From Nonomuraea solani (GTDB lineage Bacteria; Actinomycetota; Actinomycetes; Streptosporangiales; Streptosporangiaceae), in the NCBI RefSeq assembly GCF_900108335.1, contig NZ_FNVT01000017.1:186001-250000 (forward strand): a stretch of 64,000 nt of DNA. The letters are read 5' to 3'. How positions within the stretch are numbered: the first letter of the stretch is position 1; the number at the start of each line of letters is the position of its first letter. The notes beneath the pieces are model-generated. The model saw nothing but the letters and a program-made list of their open reading frames with translations. It was not told where the DNA came from and ran no database searches. A program made the position numbers and the translations under genes. This document shows positions 6,839 through 22,632 of this stretch, piece by piece.

Positions 6839-9800
6839 GCCTTCTCCTTGGTCAGAGCCCCGCGCTCGCGCAGGGCCTCGAATCCGATCACGTCGTCGGG
6901 CGGCGCGTCGGGTACGAGGTCGTCGAAGTCCCACAGCACCCTGCGCCGCCTGGCGACCAGTACGCACAGCGCGATGGCGGTGCCCAGCAGCACGTACAGG
7001 AACCCGATGCCGCGCCCGTCACCGGTGCCGATCACCAGGCCGACGGTGTCCGCGAGCGCGCCCCCTTCGCGGAACATCGGCTCGAACAGGGCCGTGCCCA
7101 GCGGCGCGACGACCGCGTACCCGAGCGGCAGCGTCGAGAAGGCCACGAGCTGGTTAAGCGCGAAGACCCGCCCGTGATAGCGCTGCGGGATCTTGACCTG
7201 CACGATCGTCGTGTAGACGCCGTTGAGCAGGGTCAGCGACAGGAACAGCCCGAACACCCCGATGACGATCACCACGAGGTCCTCGCGCACCCCGATCACC
7301 ACGGCGGAGAGCGCCAGCGACAGCGTGAACATGAGCTGCCCCCGGAAGCGCCGCACCCGCGGCCCGCCCCACACCGCCATGCCCAGACCGCCGAGGAACA
7401 CCCCGAGCCCGCCGAAGAAGGAGACCGTCCCCACCTCGGTCAGCGACGCGAACGACAGCACCAGCGGCGAGATCATCAGGAACAGCGCCGCCATGAACAG
7501 GTTGACCACCGCGAAGAACGTGACCATGCGGCGGAAGCCCTTGTTGCCCCACGAGTAGCGGAAGCCGTTGACCAGCTCGGCCGTCATCGACTCGCGGCGG
7601 CGCAGGGCCATCGTGGCGGGGAAGCGGATGAGCAGCAGGGTGCCGATCGCGATCGCGTAGCTGACCACGTCGATGACCAGGATGCCCTCCAGCCCGATCA
7701 GCGCCATCAGACCGGCCGCGGCGAGGGGCACGATGAGCTGGGCGACGCCGTTGATCATGCCGACGACGCCGTTGGCGTGGCCGAGGAACCGTTTGGGCAC
7801 GAGCTGCGGGATCGCCGAGCCGTACGCGATGCGCTGGAACGCCAGCGCCACCGACAGGCACACCAGCAGTGGGTAGATGTGCCAGATCTGCAGGTTGCCG
7901 GTCCACAGCAGCAGCCCGAGCACGAGCTGCGAACCGCCCGCGCCCGCGTCGCCGAGCAGCATGATCCGGCGCCGGTCACTGCGGTCCACGATCGTCCCGG
8001 CCAGCGGCGCGATCAGCATTCCCGGTACGAGCGCCAGCACGGAGAACAGCGCGAAGTCCACCAGCGAATCGGTGGTGAGGTAGATCCAGATCGGTACGGC
8101 GAACTCGGTCAGCGCCGACCCGATGATCGACAACGCCTGCCCGCCCGCCACCCCGAAGAACCGCCGCATACTCGGCCGCGGCCCACCCCCGCCGGCGGGC
8201 ACAGCGGCGGGCACAGCGGCGGGCACAGCGGCGGGCACAGCGGCGGGCACGGGTGCGGCGGCGTCAGGGGGCGCGGCCGTCGTTTCCGGGGTGGTCGTGG
8301 AGACGCCTTCCAGCCACCACGTCTCCTCCCCGGTGACCCGTTCCAGCGGCTCCGTCCGGCCGGTGGCGATCGCGCCGTGGGTCCGGGTGACGATCTCGGC
8401 CAGCTCCTCCGCCCGATATTTCAGGAAAAAGTGCGCCGCCTCATCCAGGACCGCACACCCCGTCACCCCCGACAGCACGTGCCACTCCCGATACCGCTCC
8501 TGGTAGTACTCCATGACCGGATCCCGCTCCCCGGCCACCGAGATCACCGGCGCCGCCAGCCGCCCGGCCGACTCCTCGAACAGCCGGGTGAAGTACCGCT
8601 CCGCCGCCCGCGTCCCGTGCCGGCGGTTGCGGACGATCAGCTTGAGCTCCTCCGGACTCAGGCCGGAGACGTCGAGCCCGGCGACGGTGAGGGCGTTCAC
8701 CCGCCCCTGGTCGCCCCGCAGGTCCTCCAGCCGGTGCCGCAGCCGGGTCAGCCGCCCCTCCGGCCGCGCGAACGGAAAGATCCCGCCCAGGTAGACGGCC
8801 TCGACCGCCCGCCCCGCCGCCTCCAGCCGCCGGGCGATCTCCGCGGTGATCATGACGCCGAGCCCGCAGTGGCCGTACAGCACCAGCGGCCCCCGTACCT
8901 CGGCCAGGATCTGCTCGGCGCAGACCCGCGCCACCTCGTCCGGCGGCATGGACTCCTCGCCGAGCTCGTGACCGGGCACGGCGATCGAGTACAGCGCCCA
9001 GTCGGCGGGCAGGGCGTCGGCCAGCGGCTTGTAGATCACCGCGCTGCCGCCCCCGTACGGCGCGCAGACCAGCGTGGTCGTGGCGGCGCGCGGCGGCGTG
9101 AGCCGGTGCAGCAGCCCGCCCCCGCCCTGATCCTCCCCGTCGAGCAGGGCCGCCGTCTCGGCGACGGTGGTGTGCTTGAACAGGTCCATCAGCGTCAGCC
9201 GCCGATCCGGTACGGCCTTGCGCAGCCGGGCCAGGACCCGCATCGCGAGCAGCGAGTGCCCGCCGAGCTCGAAGAAGTCGTCCAGCGCCCCGACCCGCGC
9301 CAGCCCGAGCACCTCGGCCCACACCCCGGCGACGATCTCCTCAGCCGGGGTGCGCGGCGGGACGAACCCGGTGCCCCCGTCGAGCCGGTCGTCCCCGGGG
9401 TCGGGCAGGGCGGCCCGGTCGACCTTGCCGTGTGACTTCAGCGGCAGGTGGTCGAGCCACACGTACCGTACGGGGATCATGTAGTCGGGCAGCCGCTCGC
9501 GCAGCCAGGCGCGCACCTCGGCGGTGGCCGGCCGGACGGCCCCCTCAGCGGGCAGCAGGTAGCCGACGAGCCGGTCCCCGCGCAGGTCGGCGACCGCCTG
9601 GGCGACACCGGGACACTCCGACAGCACGGACTCGACCTCGCCCAGCTCGACCCGGTAGCCGCGTACCTTCACCTGAAGGTCGCGCCGTCCGAGGAACTGC
9701 AGGCTCCCGTCGGGCAGCCACCGCCCGAGATCCCCCGTGCGATACATGCGACCGCCACCGGGATCCGGCAGGAAGCGGTCGGCCGTCAGCGCCGGCTTGC

Positions 9801-12275
9801 CCAGATATCCCCGCGCCAGCCGGTCGCCACCCAGGAAGATCTCCCCGACCACGCCTGCCGGGACCGGGCGCAGCCGCTCGTCCAGCACCTGCACGCGCGC
9901 GCCCGGGAGCGGCCGCCCGATGGGCAGCGTGGTGTCGCGCGCGGGTTCGGCCGGATCGACCGCGAACGTGGTGATGCCGACCGTGGCCTCCGTGGGCCCG
10001 TAGTGGTTGACCACCGCGCAGCGGCCGAGCGCGGCCAGCTCTCGCGCCCAGGCCCAGCCGGACGCCTCGCCGCCCAGGATGAGCAACCGGCGCGGCAGCA
10101 GCCCGGCCGGCTCCGCCTCGGCCAGCAGCGCCGCCAGGTGCGACGGAGTGATCTTCAGGTAGTCGGCGGGGGAGCGGGCGAAGTACTCGGCCAGCTCGGG
10201 GGCCGACGTCCTCGACGGGATCAGGTGCAGGCAGCCGCCGGTCAGCAGCGCCAGGTAGAACGTGGTGACGCCGAAGTCGAAGGCCAGCGACTGCAGCAGC
10301 GCGAACGACGAGCCGGGCTCGACCGCGAAGCGCTCACCTACCCCCGCCAGGTACGTCACCACCTCCCGGTGCTGGATCGCCACGCCCTTGGGCCGGCCGG
10401 TGGTGCCCGAGGTGTAGATCACGTACGCCAGGTCGTCAGGCCCGATCCCGGCGTCCACCGGCTCGAACGGCCCGCTCGGCTCGTCGATGAGCACCTCGGT
10501 GAGCCCGGCGGGCAGCGGCCCCCGTGACGCGGCCGACGTGACGGCGGTGCGCACGCCGGCGTCGCCCGCCATGTACGCGATCCGCTCGGCCGGCTGCTCC
10601 GGGTCCAGCGGCACGTACGCCGCCCCCGCCTTCAGCACACCGAGCAGCGCGACGGCCAGCCCGGCCGACTGCTCCAGGCACACCGCCACCCGGTCACCGG
10701 GCCGGACCCCGACGTCCCGCAGGCGCCGCGCGAGCCGCCCGGACCGCCGGTCGAGCCCCTCGTAGGTCAGCGTCTCCTCACCGAACACCACCGCGGGCGC
10801 GCCGGGCGTGCGCGCGGCCTGCTCCGCGACGAGGTCGTGCAGCAACCCGCGCGCCACCGGCGGGGGAGCGGTGCTCCACGCGTCCAGCCGGGCCCGCTCG
10901 GCGGCGGGCAGCAGCTCCAGATCGGCCAGCCGCGTCTCCGGCGCGGCCACGGCCGAGCGCAGCAGCGTGTCCAGCCCCGCCGCCATCCGCTCGACCGTGC
11001 CCGCCTGGAACAGGGCGGTGTTGTAGACGAACGTGCCGCTCAGCGCGCCGGCGTCCTCGTGCAGGTACAGGCTGAGGTCGAACCGGCTGACCACGGTGTC
11101 GGCCGCGAACCAGGCCAGCTCCCGCGCCCCGGCGTCGATCGGCTTGGCGGTGTAGTTCTGCAGCGCGAACATCACCTGGAAGACGGCAGACCTGCTGACG
11201 TCCCGCTCGACGCGCAGCTCGTTGACGAGCTGGTCGAACGGCAGCTCCTGGTGCGCGTACGCGTCCAGCGCCGCGTCCCTGACCCGGCCCACCAGCTCGG
11301 CGAACGGCGGATCCCCCGACAGGTCGGCGCGCAGCGCGAGGGTGTTGACGAACATCCCGGCCAGGCCGTCCAGCTCCGGCAGCCCCCGCCCGCTGACCGG
11401 GCTGCCCACGGCGAACGCGCTCTGCCCGGACCACCGCCCGAGCAGCGCCTGGAAGGCGGCCAGCAGCACCATGTACGGCGTCGCCCCGCGCTCCTCGGCC
11501 AGCGCCCGCACCGCCGAGGCCAGGCCGGCGTCGAGGCGGAACCCGTGGGCGGCGCCCGCGAACGTCTGCTCGGCCGGGCGCGGCAGGTCGGTGGGCAGCT
11601 CCAGCGGCGGCACCCCGGTCAGCAGGTCCCGCCAGTAGTCCACGTCGGCCCGGTACGCCGGGGTGCCCACACGCTCGCGCTGCCACCTGGCGTAGTCGCC
11701 GTACTGGACCGGCAGCGCGGCCACCGGCTTCCCGTCGTGCAGCGCGAACAGCTCGTTGAGCACGACGTCCCAGCTCCAGCCGTCGGCGACGGCGTGGTGG
11801 GCGGCGAGCATGAGCACGTGGTCGGCGGGCCCGAGCCGGACCAGCAGGACGCGCAGCGGCGGCCCGGCCGCCAGGTCGAACGGGCGGGCCAGCACCGCCG
11901 ACACCAGCGCGCGGGCCTCCTCGGGGGAGCCCGCCGTGGCGGTGCGGAACTCGGGTGCGGGCTCGGGGTCGATGACGAGGCGCGGCAGCCCGTCATCGTC
12001 GGTGACGAACCGGCTGCGCAGGCTCTCGTGCCGGGCGGCCACCTCGCGCACGCCCCGCCGCAGCGCGTCCGGGTCGAGGTCGCCGGTGATCCGGGCGGTG
12101 CACGAGACGGTGTACGCGGGCGTGCCGGGCAGGTACTGCTCCAGGAACCACAGCCGCTCCTGCGCGTGCGAGAGCGGCGGCTCGGTGCCCTCGGGGCGCG
12201 GGGGGATCGTGGTCGTGGCGGTACGCCGCCGCAGCCGCCGGGCCAGCAGCGCCTGCTTGGCGGGGGACAGGCCGG

Positions 12276-12279
<4 letters not shown>
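6817..12279 (-). CDS. NRPS-2: C-A-PCP-TE fused to an MFS transporter
   Basis: An 1820-residue terminal module. A condensation domain carries HHAVADGWS (HH near 160). The adenylation domain has YTSGTTGRPKG (about 621) and a deduced pocket code near D-F-T-K-I-G-H-V-G-K, resembling Asp/Asn-type codes. The carrier serine is Ser1009 in LGGHSL. A thioesterase follows with GHCGLG (Cys1138 in place of Ser), an acidic residue in GERDP and a His in DEAAHFF. After an Ala-Val-Pro repeat linker, residues 1371-1820 form a 12-helix-type MFS exporter. The GTG start overlaps the NRPS-1 stop (GTGA); a longer frame upstream of it encodes an Arg/Pro-rich shadow. The module would add the last residue, release the chain and export it. 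Confidence 0.93.
8191..8251. repeat. 12-bp tandem repeat in the TE-MFS linker
   Basis: About five copies of a 12-bp unit (GGCGGGCACAGC on the plus strand) inside NRPS-2, encoding an Ala-Val-Pro-Ala reiteration. It forms the flexible hinge between the soluble thioesterase and the membrane transporter. Exact copies suggest recent slippage. Confidence 0.85.
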
Positions 12280-18560
<6,281 letters not shown>

Positions 18561-18599
18561 CGCGCCATCCTTCGCCGGACGGGCGTGGCCGCCCCGTCA

Positions 18600-18613
18600 T
18601 GGGAACGCTCCCA
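18600..18613. promoter_or_regulatory. LacI/CebR-type operator, left copy
   Basis: TGGGAACGCTCCCA, one base away from a perfect 14-bp palindrome of the form TGGGAGCGCTCCCA, the site known for the cellobiose regulator CebR in Streptomyces. It lies 40 bp upstream of the NRPS-1 ATG and just after the predicted start point of the leftward promoter, a position suited to repression. Confidence 0.65.
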
Positions 18614-18622
18614 CGGGACGTC

Positions 18623-18652
18623 AGGTTAAGTACGCCCTCGCTCCACGGTCAA
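18623..18652 (-). promoter_or_regulatory. Predicted promoter of the leftward NRPS operon
   Basis: On the minus strand TTGACC (18652-18647) and TAACCT (18628-18623) are 18 nt apart. Transcription would start near 18616, so the operator at 18600-18613 would sit at about +3 to +17. An AT-rich stretch just upstream (18655-18680) could act as an UP-like element. Confidence 0.5.
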
Positions 18653-18816
18653 CATCAATTGAATATTTAACTGAATTGCTCGGGCAAACGCGGGCGATAT
18701 GCCATCTAGCTGCGGTTCCTTACAACTCCGTTTCGGAAACATTACTGAGACTGTTCCCTTGACATCTCTCCGCTGTGATCCCAGGCTCGTTCAGGGGGCC
18801 TTCCTGGGACGTTTTT

Positions 18817-18830
18817 TGGGAGCGCTCCCA
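18817..18830. promoter_or_regulatory. LacI/CebR-type operator, right copy
   Basis: TGGGAGCGCTCCCA, a perfect 14-bp palindrome identical to the known CebR operator consensus. It lies 37 bp before the ATG of the carrier-protein gene, downstream of a TTGACA element at 18759-18764 for which I see no good -10 partner. Together with the left copy it brackets the divergent promoter region, so one LacI-family repressor could control both arms. Confidence 0.7.
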
Positions 18831-18867
18831 TGACCTTGCCTGCCCTCTGAGCGCCCGGAGAACGGTA

Positions 18868-19212
18868 ATGACACCGACAGAGGAAGCCGTCATGGGGATC
18901 TGGACCGAGCTCCTGACCACCCCGCCCCGTACCGTCACCGACGACTTCTTCGAGCTGGGCGCGGAGTCGCTCACCGTGGTGCGGTTCCTGGCCGTGGTCC
19001 AGGAGCGCTACGGCGTCGAACTGCCCGTGGACGAGCTGTTCGCCGCCGACTTCACCGTGACGGCGGCGGCCACGCTCATCGACGAGACGCTGCTCGGGGG
19101 CGTCACCGGCGACCAGCTCGCGGAGCTGCTCGACGAGCTGGAGGGCATGTCGGAGCAGGACGTGCGCGCGCTGCTGGACGATACCTCGCCGCTCGGCGAG
19201 ACCTCGACGTGA
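18868..19212 (+). CDS. Free-standing acyl/peptidyl carrier protein
   Basis: A 114-residue carrier protein. The phosphopantetheine attachment serine is Ser34 in ELGAESLTVVRF, a form of the GxxSL motif; the surrounding DDFFELG helix is typical. A C-terminal tail ending DELEGMSEQDVRALLDD resembles the C-terminal tail of NRPS-1 and may be a docking or linker helix. ATG at 18868 is used, with CGGAGAA upstream; an earlier in-frame ATG at 18775 would read through the operator. It is the first gene of the rightward operon that also encodes E1, E2 and a free C domain, so it probably carries the acyl unit they make. Confidence 0.9.
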   Translation: MTPTEEAVMGIWTELLTTPPRTVTDDFFELGAESLTVVRFLAVVQERYGVELPVDELFAADFTVTAAATLIDETLLGGVTGDQLAELLDELEGMSEQDVRALLDDTSPLGETST

Positions 19213-20522
19213 CGGGCGCGGCGACCGGCGGGGGAGCCGGCTCCGCGCCGAGCATGCTGCTGGTGACCCACGGGACCGACGGCGACGTGCTGCCGTTCGT
19301 CCGGCTGGGCCGGACGCTCAGGGAGCGCGGGCACGAGGTCACGCTGCTCACCCACGCGCCCTACCGGAGCCGGGCCGAGGCGGCGGGGCTCGGGTTCGTG
19401 GCGATCGACACGCCGGAGGGGTACGACCGCTACCTCGCCGACAGCGCCCTGTTGCCCGGCGCGCGGGCCACCCTGACCTGGCCCGACTTCTACCGCCGCA
19501 ACGGCCTCTTCGACCAGCTCGCCCGGGAGTGCCGCGAACTCGCCGACCGGGTCGGACCGGGCCGCACGGTCCTGGCCGGCCGCCACACCTCGGCCCTGTC
19601 GGTCCTCATCCTGAGGGAACTGCTCGGGGTTCCGGCGGCCTGGATCGCCGTGGCCCCGATCCAGCCCATGGCCACCGCCGTCGCCCGCCACCTCCACCAG
19701 CACGTGCTCGCGGACGGCATCGACGAGGTCCGCGCCACGCTGGGCCTGGGCCCGGTGACGAACTGGCCGGCCTGGTTCTCCTCCGCCGACCTCCACCTCG
19801 GCCTCTGGCCCACCTGGTTCGACCAGGCCGGCCCGCCCTCCCCCCGCTCCCTGCGCCTCACCGGCTTCCCCACCCCGGACGAACCCGACGCTCCGCGTAA
19901 CGAGCCGTTGCCTCCCGAGGTGGTCGCGTTCCTGCGCGGGCCGGAGCGTCCGGTGCTGGTCACGGGTGGTACCGGGCGGATGCTGCACGCCGGGTTCTAC
20001 GAGGCGGCCGTGGCGGGTTGCCGGCTCGCCGGGCGGCCGGCGCTGCTGGTGGTCCCGCACGAAGAGCTGGTCCCGCGGCCCCTCCCGCCGGACGTGCTGT
20101 GGGCTCCCCGGCTGCCGTTCCCGGCGGTGATGCCCGAGGTCGCCGCGGTGCTGCACCACGGTGGGATCGGCACCCTGACCAGGGCTCTCGCGTCGGGCAC
20201 CCCGCAGGTGATCCTGGCCCACGGCGCCGACCGCCCCGACAACGCCGCCCGCCTGGCCGCCAAGGGCCTGGCCCACTGGCTGCCCGCGACCCGCTGGAGC
20301 CCGGACGAGGTGGCCCGCACCCTGACCGCCGCCCTCAAAGCCGCCCCCGGATCCGCCCCCGAGGCCCCCGCCGACGGCCTGGCCGCCGCTGCGGAACACC
20401 TGGAGTCCCTCCTGACCCGCCCCGCCGGCAGATCTCGGGTGCTGGCCGACCTGCCGCCCGAGCACCGCCGGGTGCTGGCCGCGCGCCTGCGGCGCCGGCT
20501 CGCGGAGCGGGGTGCGTCATGA
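19209..20522 (+). CDS. GT1-family (UGT/MGT-like) glycosyltransferase
   Basis: A 437-residue GT-B glycosyltransferase of the kind that decorates macrolides and peptides. The N-terminal acceptor domain begins MLLVTHGTDGDVLPFVRLG, and the donor-binding C-terminal half contains the family HHGGIGT motif near residue 315 followed by GTPQVILAHGADRPDNA. It would transfer a sugar from a nucleotide donor to the peptide or its acyl precursor. The GTG start overlaps the carrier gene stop (GTGA). Its C-terminal Arg-rich helix resembles the start of NRPS-2. The sugar and acceptor are unknown; no deoxysugar pathway genes lie in the cluster. Confidence 0.9.
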   Translation: MTGAATGGGAGSAPSMLLVTHGTDGDVLPFVRLGRTLRERGHEVTLLTHAPYRSRAEAAGLGFVAIDTPEGYDRYLADSALLPGARATLTWPDFYRRNGLFDQLARECRELADRVGPGRTVLAGRHTSALSVLILRELLGVPAAWIAVAPIQPMATAVARHLHQHVLADGIDEVRATLGLGPVTNWPAWFSSADLHLGLWPTWFDQAGPPSPRSLRLTGFPTPDEPDAPRNEPLPPEVVAFLRGPERPVLVTGGTGRMLHAGFYEAAVAGCRLAGRPALLVVPHEELVPRPLPPDVLWAPRLPFPAVMPEVAAVLHHGGIGTLTRALASGTPQVILAHGADRPDNAARLAAKGLAHWLPATRWSPDEVARTLTAALKAAPGSAPEAPADGLAAAAEHLESLLTRPAGRSRVLADLPPEHRRVLAARLRRRLAERGAS

Positions 20523-21700
20523 GGATCCTGCTCGCCCAGAACATGATCCACCTCCCCTCCCACGGCGGCGCGAACAAGTCCAACCGCATCCTCATGGAGC
20601 ACCTGGCCGCCAGGGGCCACGAGGTCCACGTCGTCGCCCCGCTCTCGGGAGCCATGCGCACCACCGACCAGGAAACGACCCCCCGAGGCGCCCACCCCAT
20701 CGACACCGGCTGGCCGGACGAGGCCGGCTACGAGCACGGCGGGGTGACCGTGCACGCCGTGACCCGCCCGTCCCTGCTGGCCAGGCGGGTCGCCGACGTG
20801 GCCGGCCGGCTCTCGCCCGACTGGACGCTGGTCCCGTCGGACGACCCCGGCCTGATCATGCTGGGCGCGGCCCTCCGAGCGACCCCGGACCGGGTCGTCT
20901 ACCTGGTGCACACCCTGCAACAACTGCCGTTCGGCCCGGGCGCGTTCTACCCGAGCGCCGCCGGTCTCCGGATGGTCCGCCGGGCCGCCGGCGCGGTCGC
21001 GGTCAGCCGGGCGGCGCGCGCCCACTGCCTGCGCCACGCCGCCCTGGACGCGAAGCTGATATATCCGCCGATCTACGGAACGGCCCCGGCGAAAACCACC
21101 ACCGCCACCCACGTCACCATGATCAACCCCTGCGGCTACAAGGGCCTGCCGATCTTCCTGGCCCTGGCCGACGCCCGCCCCGATGTGCGCTTCCTGGCCG
21201 TCCCCACCTGGGGCACCACCGACGCCGACCAGGCCGAGCTGTCCCGCCGTCCCAACATCACGATCGTCCCTCCGGCCGACGACATCGACGACATCCTGTC
21301 CCGTACCAGGGTCCTGCTCATGCCCTCCCTCTGGGACGAGACCTTCGGATACGCCTGCGTCGAGGCCATGCTCCGCGGCGTCCCCGTGCTCGCCTCGGAC
21401 GTCGGCGGCCTGGCCGAGGCCAAGCTGGGCGTGCCGTACCTGCTGCCGGTCAAGCCCGTCGAACGGTACGAGAGCGCCGCGCACGCCCGCCCGGTGCCCG
21501 TGCTGCCCGAGCAGGACCCGGCTCCATGGCTGGCGGCCCTGCGGCGCCTCCTCGACGACCCGATCCACCACCAGGACCTCGCCACCCGCTCCCGCCAGGC
21601 CGCCGCGCGCTTCGTCGCGGGCCTGCCGGAGGGCGCGCTGGAGGCGTACCTGACCGAGCTGGCCCCGGCCCGAGCCAGGATGAAAGGAACGGCTTCGTGA
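20519..21700 (+). CDS. GT4-family glycosyltransferase
   Basis: A 393-residue GT-B enzyme of the GT4 type. The N terminus (ILLAQNMIHLPSHGGANKSN) is a typical nucleotide-sugar glycosyltransferase opening, and DETFGYACVEAMLRGVPV near residues 273-290 is the E-x7-E donor-binding element. ATGA overlap with the preceding gene. GT4 enzymes retain donor configuration and often use UDP- or GDP-sugars. In this setting it may add a second sugar, or act on a different acceptor from the GT1 enzyme. Confidence 0.9.
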   Translation: MRILLAQNMIHLPSHGGANKSNRILMEHLAARGHEVHVVAPLSGAMRTTDQETTPRGAHPIDTGWPDEAGYEHGGVTVHAVTRPSLLARRVADVAGRLSPDWTLVPSDDPGLIMLGAALRATPDRVVYLVHTLQQLPFGPGAFYPSAAGLRMVRRAAGAVAVSRAARAHCLRHAALDAKLIYPPIYGTAPAKTTTATHVTMINPCGYKGLPIFLALADARPDVRFLAVPTWGTTDADQAELSRRPNITIVPPADDIDDILSRTRVLLMPSLWDETFGYACVEAMLRGVPVLASDVGGLAEAKLGVPYLLPVKPVERYESAAHARPVPVLPEQDPAPWLAALRRLLDDPIHHQDLATRSRQAAARFVAGLPEGALEAYLTELAPARARMKGTAS

Positions 21701-22632
21701 CCGCCACCCACCTGTGCCCCGGAGAGGTGGCGCGCGGCCTGTCACCCCTCAACGGGGACGACCTGGCCCGGCTGCTGCTGATCCGGCACTTCGAGACCGC
21801 CCTGCTCCGCCTGTTCGGCGAGGGCCTGCTCAGCGGCACCACGCACACCTGCCTGGGCCAGGAGTACGTGCCCGTCGCCCTGAACCCGCTCCTCCGCGCC
21901 GACGACTTCACCTTCAGCAACCACCGCGGCCACGGCCACTTCCTGGCCCGCTACGGCGACGAGGCCGGCGCGCTGCTGGCCGAGATCATGGGCAGGGAGG
22001 GCGCGCTCTGCGGCGGGGTGGGCGGCAGCCAGCACGTCTACCACCGCTCGTTCATGTCCACCGGCGTCCAGGGCGAGAGCCTGCCGGTGGCGGCCGGGAT
22101 GGCGCTGCGGCTGCGGCGGGCCGGGCGGGGCGCGCTGGTGTGCGCGTACGTGGGCGACGGCACCTGGGGCGAGGGCTCGGTCTACGAGGCGCTCAACCTG
22201 GCCGCGCTCTGGCGTACCCCGCTACTGGTCGTGGTGGAGAACAACGGGATCGCCCAGTCGACGCCCACCGCCCGGCAACTCGCGGGCACGATCGCGGGGC
22301 GGGCGGCGGCGTTCGGCATCCCGTACCGCAAGGTGGACTCCGTCGACGTCAACGCCATCCGGGCGGAGCTGGCCGCGCCCGTCGCCGCCGTCCGGGACGG
22401 GTTCCCGCTCGTGGTGGAGTTCGTCACACACCGGCTGGGGCCGCACAGCAAGGGCGACGACACCCGTACCCCGGAGGAACTGGCGCGGGTGAAGGAGAAC
22501 GACTGGTACGCGCGCTACGCCGCGGCCTACCCGAGGCGGTTCGCGGTGGCCGACGAGACCTGGCGGCGGCACGTCGCCGACCTCGTGGCCGAGGTGTCGG
22601 CACGCCCGCCGTCCACCTGGGCGGCCCTGTGA
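21697..22632 (+). CDS. 2-oxoacid dehydrogenase-like E1 alpha subunit
   Basis: A 311-residue thiamine-diphosphate enzyme subunit. The ThDP/Mg motif is seen as GDGTWGEGS (about 153) to ENN (about 184), and THTCLGQE and NHRGHGHFLARYGD match the pyruvate/acetoin-type E1 alpha. With E1 beta it would decarboxylate a 2-oxoacid, or cleave a ketose, and pass the two-carbon or acyl unit to the lipoyl group of E2. The GTG overlaps the previous stop. There is no E3 gene nearby. The place inside an NRPS operon beside a carrier protein points to precursor supply, not central metabolism. Confidence 0.9.
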   Translation: MTATHLCPGEVARGLSPLNGDDLARLLLIRHFETALLRLFGEGLLSGTTHTCLGQEYVPVALNPLLRADDFTFSNHRGHGHFLARYGDEAGALLAEIMGREGALCGGVGGSQHVYHRSFMSTGVQGESLPVAAGMALRLRRAGRGALVCAYVGDGTWGEGSVYEALNLAALWRTPLLVVVENNGIAQSTPTARQLAGTIAGRAAAFGIPYRKVDSVDVNAIRAELAAPVAAVRDGFPLVVEFVTHRLGPHSKGDDTRTPEELARVKENDWYARYAAAYPRRFAVADETWRRHVADLVAEVSARPPSTWAAL

